This document shows, piece by piece, positions 60,023 to 64,000 of a DNA stretch of 64,000 nt. The notes beneath the pieces were generated by a model that worked only from the letters and a program-made list of their open reading frames with translations, had not been told where the DNA came from and ran no database searches. The DNA comes from Cyclobacteriaceae bacterium. GTDB taxonomy: Bacteria; Bacteroidota; Bacteroidia; Cytophagales; Cyclobacteriaceae. Position numbers and translations under genes: made by a program. The stretch is from assembly GCA_019694875.1 (NCBI GenBank), contig JAIBBC010000002.1, forward strand, positions 744,001-808,000. Reading direction: 5' to 3'. Each line of letters opens with the position of its first letter. Within the stretch, counting starts at the first letter, position 1.

Positions 60023-60961
60023 ATTTTCAACTTCCACCTTCTTGATCTTGATTGATTGAAATCTTCGTTCTTCAATAATCGTGTCAATCCGGTCAAACAG
60101 TCGATCCATATCGTCCGTGGGTACGATTAGATTTGAAATATGCAGTTGCATTTTATCTTTTCTAACTAGTGTATTGTATTCGAAGTCACTCCACGGTGCA
60201 TTGGTTCTATTGATCGTTACTACTCTTTTTACGAAATCTGTCTTGTTGAAAATTTCCTTACCTCCGGGAAACGCAATGATGAACGTATTATCGTGTTTGC
60301 GGAAATAGATCTTCCAGCCTTTGTTCTTATTGTAATGATTAATCAATAAAAATATTCCCGGAATTGCAGGAACAGCGAAAATGAATGAGAAAAATATCCA
60401 CGATGAAGAAAAAATTACTCCCATGACTACCGTTGCACCGATGAGGCCTAATGACATGATAAGCTTTTTAAAAACTTTCCAGAATGTTATCGTGTACACA
60501 TATTCGTCCTGAATAACCTCACGCGAATTTCTGCTTTTAAGCGCCACGAAATAGTCCATCGAGTCGAAGAGCCAAAATGTTTTATGATGCTGTTCGGCAG
60601 CCTTCAGCAGGCTCCGCAGCGAATCTCGTTCGCCCTGATCAAACAACCGGATCAATTCAAACACGTGGTCATAACCTTTAATGATCAATGTTCGTGACGA
60701 CCGCCATACTTTACGCTCCATGAAATACACGACAAACTGGTCTTCTTCTGCCCAAAAAATTGAAAGAATATCGTTTCTGGAATTTCTCAGGCGGATTGAG
60801 GGGTTCGCGTGTTGCTCAATTAGGGTAGAAGATTTAAGCGTTTCATTCGCCCAGTCGAACCGTCTAACCTCATCAATCGCTTCCGCCAGCGTCACACTTT
60901 GCTCGTCCGTGTATTCATCGATCTCAAACTCCGGAAACTGTTTTCGTAACGCTAAGCCCAT
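60014..60961 (-). CDS. Hypothetical protein with two transmembrane helices
   Basis: A 315-residue protein. A cytoplasmic N-terminal half (about 1-155, FPEFEIDEYTDEQSVTLAEAID ... YFVALKSRN) precedes two adjacent helices (KKLIMSLGLIGATVVMGVIF and FSFIFAVPAIPGIFLLI, about 170-210). A charged C-terminal part follows (FDRIDTIIEERRFQSIKIKKVEVENKN). No known domain. It sits between two 7-base-period arrays. Confidence 0.75.
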   Translation of the reverse strand: MGLALRKQFPEFEIDEYTDEQSVTLAEAIDEVRRFDWANETLKSSTLIEQHANPSIRLRNSRNDILSIFWAEEDQFVVYFMERKVWRSSRTLIIKGYDHVFELIRLFDQGERDSLRSLLKAAEQHHKTFWLFDSMDYFVALKSRNSREVIQDEYVYTITFWKVFKKLIMSLGLIGATVVMGVIFSSSWIFFSFIFAVPAIPGIFLLINHYNKNKGWKIYFRKHDNTFIIAFPGGKEIFNKTDFVKRVVTINRTNAPWSDFEYNTLVRKDKMQLHISNLIVPTDDMDRLFDRIDTIIEERRFQSIKIKKVEVENKN

Positions 60962-60974
60962 AGTTACATAAAGT

Positions 60975-61050
60975 TAATCCTGAAACCCTGAATCCGAAAT
61001 CTCAAATTCGAAATCCGAAATTTCACTTCTAACTTCTAACTTCTAACTCC
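60975..61050. repeat. 7-base-period array with GAAATCC and AACTTCT units
   Basis: Units TGAATCC, GAAATCT, CAAATTC, GAAATCC, GAAATTT, CACTTCT, AACTTCT, AACTTCT, AACTCCG in one register. The right part supplies the last codons and the stop (61031-61029) of the DUF4386 gene on the minus strand. Confidence 0.75.
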
Positions 61051-61736
61051 GCTCTCCTCACAAAAACCACTCCCACAATCACCAGCCAGATCAGCCATAG
61101 CGTACTGCCGATAAATCCTGCGAGGTCCCAAACCGGGACCGAAGGCATCACCGTGGCAAACAGTTCGGCTTGCGCCAATAAGTAGATCAGGCTTGCCACG
61201 TACCCGAAGTACATAACCCACCGGGCGATAAGTTGCGAGCGATACAGCGCGTACGAGATCATCACCGTCCAGGCGATCGTAAAGAGTTGCCCGAGATGTT
61301 CACCCAGAATCACACCTGCAAACTGGTGAATGGTCCTGAAGGCCATGATCGCGGCAGCGCGTGTCGGTTCATCCGTGGCATGCACAAAGCTGTCGGCCAG
61401 CACGGGCACAACAAACGTCCAGCGCAGCAAGCCGATCATCTGCACAATCAGTCCGGTCACACCCACAGTTGTTGCGAGGCGGGCCATTGAACTCTTTTGT
61501 TCCAGTTTCCGACCGAGCAGAATGTACGCGGGGAGTAGCGGAAGTCCGGTTACGGCAAACGCAAACCATGTCCAGATGAGTGCATCGCCACCTTCGTGGA
61601 ATTTGGTAAGAATCGTTGCCGTGCTTTGCCGAAGGATGTCCGGGTATTCGAACATCGCAATCAGCATATTGTAGGGGATGAACAGCGCGATGGCGCCTGT
61701 GATCATGAGTACGCCAATAAGTTTATACGTTTTCAT
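61029..61736 (-). CDS. DUF4386 family membrane protein
   Basis: A 235-residue protein with about seven helices, of the DUF4386 family (KLIGVLMITGAIALFIPYNML, WTWFAFAVTGLPLLPAYILLGR, FRTIHQFAGVILGEHLGQLFTIAWTVMISYALYRS). The function of the family is unknown. The C-terminal EVRS and stop codon are encoded by repeat heptads (AGAAGTT read on the minus strand). It is followed 20 bases upstream by the OMP-like gene on the same strand. Confidence 0.85.
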   Translation of the reverse strand: MKTYKLIGVLMITGAIALFIPYNMLIAMFEYPDILRQSTATILTKFHEGGDALIWTWFAFAVTGLPLLPAYILLGRKLEQKSSMARLATTVGVTGLIVQMIGLLRWTFVVPVLADSFVHATDEPTRAAAIMAFRTIHQFAGVILGEHLGQLFTIAWTVMISYALYRSQLIARWVMYFGYVASLIYLLAQAELFATVMPSVPVWDLAGFIGSTLWLIWLVIVGVVFVRRAELEVRS

Positions 61737-61756
61737 GGTTGAGGATTATAAAGTGA

Positions 61757-62227
61757 TTACTTGTTGAAAAAGAACGAGTAGCTGATGCCCGGTGTGGGAT
61801 TGATTTTCACGCTTTCGCCCTTTGCCGTTAGTGCGGCAACACCGAAGCGGATGTTGAGCCCTTTCCAAACCATCCAGCGGAAGCCCACTTCACCAATCAA
61901 TGCATTCTTGTCTTTATAGTCCTGCGACAAGCCCCGGGCGTATGCAACCGTTGAATAAAACGATGACGGGTTTTCCTTTTTGCCTACCGGCAGAAACCAG
62001 TACGTAACACCCGCCTTCGCAAAGTTGGTGTTCACACCTGCTTTAAATGCAGTAGGGTAGTAGCCGCCATGCACCGAGAAACTTTTATAGCGGTATTCAA
62101 CCCCCACCGATGGATTGCGAAAGCCGTTGATGCTGAATTCGCGGTCCGATAATTTCTGCGCAGCAGCAGACAAAGAAGTGAGGCCGAAAAAGGCCATCAG
62201 CACGATCATTTGAATTGATTTTTTCAT
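61757..62227 (-). CDS. Small outer-membrane beta-barrel-like protein
   Basis: A 156-residue protein with a signal peptide (MIVLMAFFGLTSLSAAAQ), then alternating hydrophobic strands (VGVEYRYKSFSVHGGYYP, GEVGFRWMVWKGLNIRFGVAAL) ending in an aromatic-rich tail (ISYSFFFNK). Length and pattern suit a small 8-strand barrel, but no family is assigned. Two FNR-type palindromes lie in the divergent promoter region upstream, the nearer at about -41 from a possible promoter (CACTTTTG), so its expression is probably controlled by a Crp/Fnr regulator. Confidence 0.75.
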   Translation of the reverse strand: MKKSIQMIVLMAFFGLTSLSAAAQKLSDREFSINGFRNPSVGVEYRYKSFSVHGGYYPTAFKAGVNTNFAKAGVTYWFLPVGKKENPSSFYSTVAYARGLSQDYKDKNALIGEVGFRWMVWKGLNIRFGVAALTAKGESVKINPTPGISYSFFFNK

Positions 62228-62282
62228 AAGGGTTTTGTTTTTGTTTCGTGGTACAAAAGTGCAGCGCTGCCCGTGCCCCGGA

Positions 62283-62335
62283 CTTGATTCTAATCAAGAA
62301 GGTCGCAGGCGAAGTTTTTCTTGATTAGGATCAAG
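62283..62335. promoter_or_regulatory. Two perfect FNR-type boxes (TTGAT-N4-ATCAA)
   Basis: CTTGATTCTAATCAAG (62283-62298) and CTTGATTAGGATCAAG (62320-62335), centres 37 bases apart, in the 167-base gap between the divergent OMP-like and crp/fnr genes. Both match the FNR/DNR-type half sites TTGAT and ATCAA without error. Confidence 0.75.
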
Positions 62336-62394
62336 AGAATGCCTTGCGCGAATGGGATTCTGGCCGAATTCCGCTTACTTAGGGAACCGTAATC

Positions 62395-62979
62395 ATGGAA
62401 ACCTCAGGACTTTACCAGGTTGTTAACCGCATGGTGCCGCTCGAGGCGGAAGCTTTCAGGGCGTTTACCGACAAACTCACCGTGCGCACCCTCAGGAAAA
62501 ACGAAGTGTTGTGGAACATCGGGGAAGTGTGCAAGGAAGTGGGCTTTATTACAAAAGGCGGCATGCGCTATTTTTTCTACCGCGATGGCGAAGAAGTAAC
62601 CGGCCAGTTCTTTTTCGAGAACACCTTCATCACCATTTATGCGAGCTTACTCACCGAGAAAGTCACCGAGATTGCCTTCCAGGCGCTTGAAGAAACCGAA
62701 GTGCTGCTGATCAGTAAAGCCTCCCTTCACAAGCTGTTCGATGAGTATAAGTCGTGGGAGCGATTCGGCCGCATGATGGCCGAGCATAACATCGTGCAGA
62801 TGGTAACCGTACGCGCGAGCCTCACATCCGCTACGCCAAAAGAAAAGTATTTGCAATTATTGAACGATCGGCCGAAAGTTATCGAACGCGTACCGCTGAA
62901 CATCATCGCCTCCTACCTCGACATCACCCCCGAGCACCTCAGTCGCGTAAGGCGGGAAGTGGCAGAGAAGAATCTGTAA
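62395..62979 (+). CDS. Crp/Fnr family transcriptional regulator
   Basis: A 194-residue regulator: N-terminal cupin (cNMP-binding fold) domain about 20-125 (LRKNEVLWNIGEVCKEVGFITKGGMRYFF) and C-terminal HTH about 145-190 (KYLQLLNDRPKVIERVPLNIIASYLDITPEHLSRVRREV). The recognition helix carries E-x-x-S-R, the residues FNR uses to read TTGAT. No FNR iron-sulfur cysteines are seen, so the signal is not O2 sensed through such a cluster. It is divergent from an OMP-like gene, with two matching boxes between. Its TAA opens a region with a 7-base array. Confidence 0.9.
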   Translation: METSGLYQVVNRMVPLEAEAFRAFTDKLTVRTLRKNEVLWNIGEVCKEVGFITKGGMRYFFYRDGEEVTGQFFFENTFITIYASLLTEKVTEIAFQALEETEVLLISKASLHKLFDEYKSWERFGRMMAEHNIVQMVTVRASLTSATPKEKYLQLLNDRPKVIERVPLNIIASYLDITPEHLSRVRREVAEKNL

Positions 62980-62982
62980 AGT

Positions 62983-63064
62983 AGTCCTTAGTATGGAGTC
63001 TTGAGTCCTGAGAATTTACTCAAGGCTAACGACTAACGACTAAGGACTAAAGACTAAAGACTAG
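62983..63064. repeat. 7-base-period array with mirror-image halves
   Basis: Units GTCCTTA, GTATGGA, GTCTTGA, GTCCTGA on the left; CTAACGA, CTAACGA, CTAAGGA, CTAAAGA, CTAAAGA on the right. The right units are close to reverse complements of the left ones. It lies between two convergent genes and directly abuts the cyclase stop at 63061. Confidence 0.75.
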
Positions 63065-64000
63065 GAATCAGATACACGAAACAATTCAAGTCGCTTATCC
63101 CTTCCTCTCAACTCCACTTCTCCCAGCGACAGAACAACGAACGACTCGTCAGCAGAAAGCTTGCGCACCAGGTCGCCCGAGAGCAGGATGTCTGTATTGT
63201 AAGCGTTGCACAGCGATTGAATCCGTGCCGTAGTGTTGAGCACATCGCCCGTAAAAATAATTTCGCGTTTAATCACCCCGATCTCACCCGTAGTAACCGT
63301 GCCTGCATGCAGCCCTGCCTTGAAAGCCGGCAGCACCCCGAACTGCAACTTGTATTTTTCCGCGTGTTGCTGCAGCGCCTGTTTGAGCGCGAAGAAACAA
63401 TGGATGCACGCATTGTTGTGCAAACCCTTCTTCAGCGTCCAGGTGATGATCATTTCATCGCCCGCATACTGGTACACCTCGCCCGAGTAGTCGATGATGG
63501 GTGCGGAGAGGTCGGCAAAGTAAGCCTTGAGCATGGTAAAGTATCGACCGTGGCCCATCTGCTCCGCCAGCGTGGTTGACGACTTCATGTCGAGGAACAT
63601 GAAGATGCGTTCTTCCTGCTTCGGAGTATGGTAGCGGCCCGAGAAAAAATTTGTGACCACACCGTGGCCGATGTTTTCAGACACCTCGTGAAAGAACAGC
63701 GAGATGCCGATGATACATGCGATATAAAACGTTACGCTCCAGAAAGCGAAGTTCGTAAAGAATATTGCAGTGTTTCGCACAACTTCGGGCGCGAAAATGT
63801 TTTGCTGAAGCGCATACGCGTTAAATAAAAGCGTGGTCATTAATAGAAACAGGATAATAAACGTGAGATAGATACCCGTTTTAAAAATCACCTTTTGCTG
63901 AAAGCTGCGGTTGATAAACAGCCTGTTCAGGTACAGCACTTCCACCGAGCCGATCAGCAGTCCGCAGAAGACAGCCATACAGGCCGTGATAAAAACCGTA
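63061..64000 (-). CDS. Class III adenylate/guanylate cyclase, membrane-bound (5' partial)
   Basis: At least 313 residues, open to the right edge of the window. The frame has no stop upstream of the ATG at 63978, and a hydrophobic stretch continues past it, so the N-terminus is outside. About four helices precede the catalytic domain (from about residue 130). Motifs are FMFLDMKSSTTLAEQMG (first metal Asp), YAGDEMIITW (second), GLHAGTVTTGEIG and GDVLNTTARIQSLC. It makes cyclic AMP or GMP, and the substrate-specifying residues were not resolved. It could supply cAMP to the neighbouring Crp/Fnr protein (inference). Confidence 0.88.
   Translation of the reverse strand, partial: TVFITACMAVFCGLLIGSVEVLYLNRLFINRSFQQKVIFKTGIYLTFIILFLLMTTLLFNAYALQQNIFAPEVVRNTAIFFTNFAFWSVTFYIACIIGISLFFHEVSENIGHGVVTNFFSGRYHTPKQEERIFMFLDMKSSTTLAEQMGHGRYFTMLKAYFADLSAPIIDYSGEVYQYAGDEMIITWTLKKGLHNNACIHCFFALKQALQQHAEKYKLQFGVLPAFKAGLHAGTVTTGEIGVIKREIIFTGDVLNTTARIQSLCNAYNTDILLSGDLVRKLSADESFVVLSLGEVELRGRDKRLELFRVSDS

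Noticed and set aside
62395-62979. Calling the Crp/Fnr protein an oxygen-sensing FNR
   Set aside because: Only the DNA-recognition pattern matches; the N-terminal cysteines for an iron-sulfur cluster are absent.

Overview
The window is a stretch of a Bacteroidota chromosome, most likely from a gliding or T9SS-bearing member of the order Cytophagales (inference). The evidence is two adhesin/PorP-SprF gene pairs with type B gliding-motility C-terminal sorting domains, a lipidated TamA-like protein, a 30S protein THX gene, and promoters of the Bacteroidota type (TTG, about 19 bases, TAnnTTTG). No insertion sequence, prophage, CRISPR array, tRNA or rRNA gene was seen. The only RNA gene is the small SRP RNA.

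Layout. 1-12.2 kb holds a giant SprB-repeat adhesin (5' end outside the window) with a PorP/SprF partner, then a PKD-domain sorting-domain protein with a second PorP/SprF partner. 12.2-17.5 kb holds housekeeping genes: CCA-adding enzyme, an ECF sigma factor with a membrane partner, an SRPBCC protein, FtsE, transaldolase, SRP RNA and THX. 17.5-24.0 kb is a complete tryptophan operon, trpEGDCFBA. Just in front of it is a clear ribosome-mediated attenuator: an 18-residue leader peptide with three consecutive Trp codons, a pause hairpin, a 9-bp antiterminator and a GC-rich terminator. The leader starts 3 bases after thx, so trp transcription may come from the ribosomal-protein promoter. 24-38.7 kb holds an ArsC-like protein, a MATE transporter, a fused E1 alpha-keto acid dehydrogenase, TamL, an rRNA/tRNA methyltransferase, a queuosine-precursor transporter, RNase Z, a STAS protein, PurC, a MORN-type repeat protein, thiolase and part of a Bat (aerotolerance) operon. 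39.8-40.7 kb is a non-coding cluster of about 297-bp units packed with short palindromes (REP-like).

41-48.4 kb carries a lipoprotein and a four-gene operon of two small winged-helix regulators and two FtsX/MacB-type permeases, with an 11-bp inverted repeat at its promoter. 48.4-63 kb is an accessory neighbourhood of small stress or detoxification genes. It includes an ArsR-headed operon with three SRPBCC proteins, a RibD-like reductase and DoxX, preceded by a duplicated operator-like element. It also has VOC proteins, a GlxA/AraC regulator, two GNATs, Lrp/AsnC, a PD40 lipoprotein with a relic of a second copy, and a Crp/Fnr regulator with two perfect TTGAT-N4-ATCAA boxes in front. The window ends inside a class III adenylate/guanylate cyclase.

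The most unusual signal is a family of degenerate arrays with a strict 7-base period. They fill many intergenic gaps (three in the trp/arsC region, about eight between 49 and 63 kb), usually begin at or inside a stop codon, and at several genes supply the last codons and the stop. They resemble in style the heptanucleotide STRR repeats of cyanobacteria, but the units differ from array to array.
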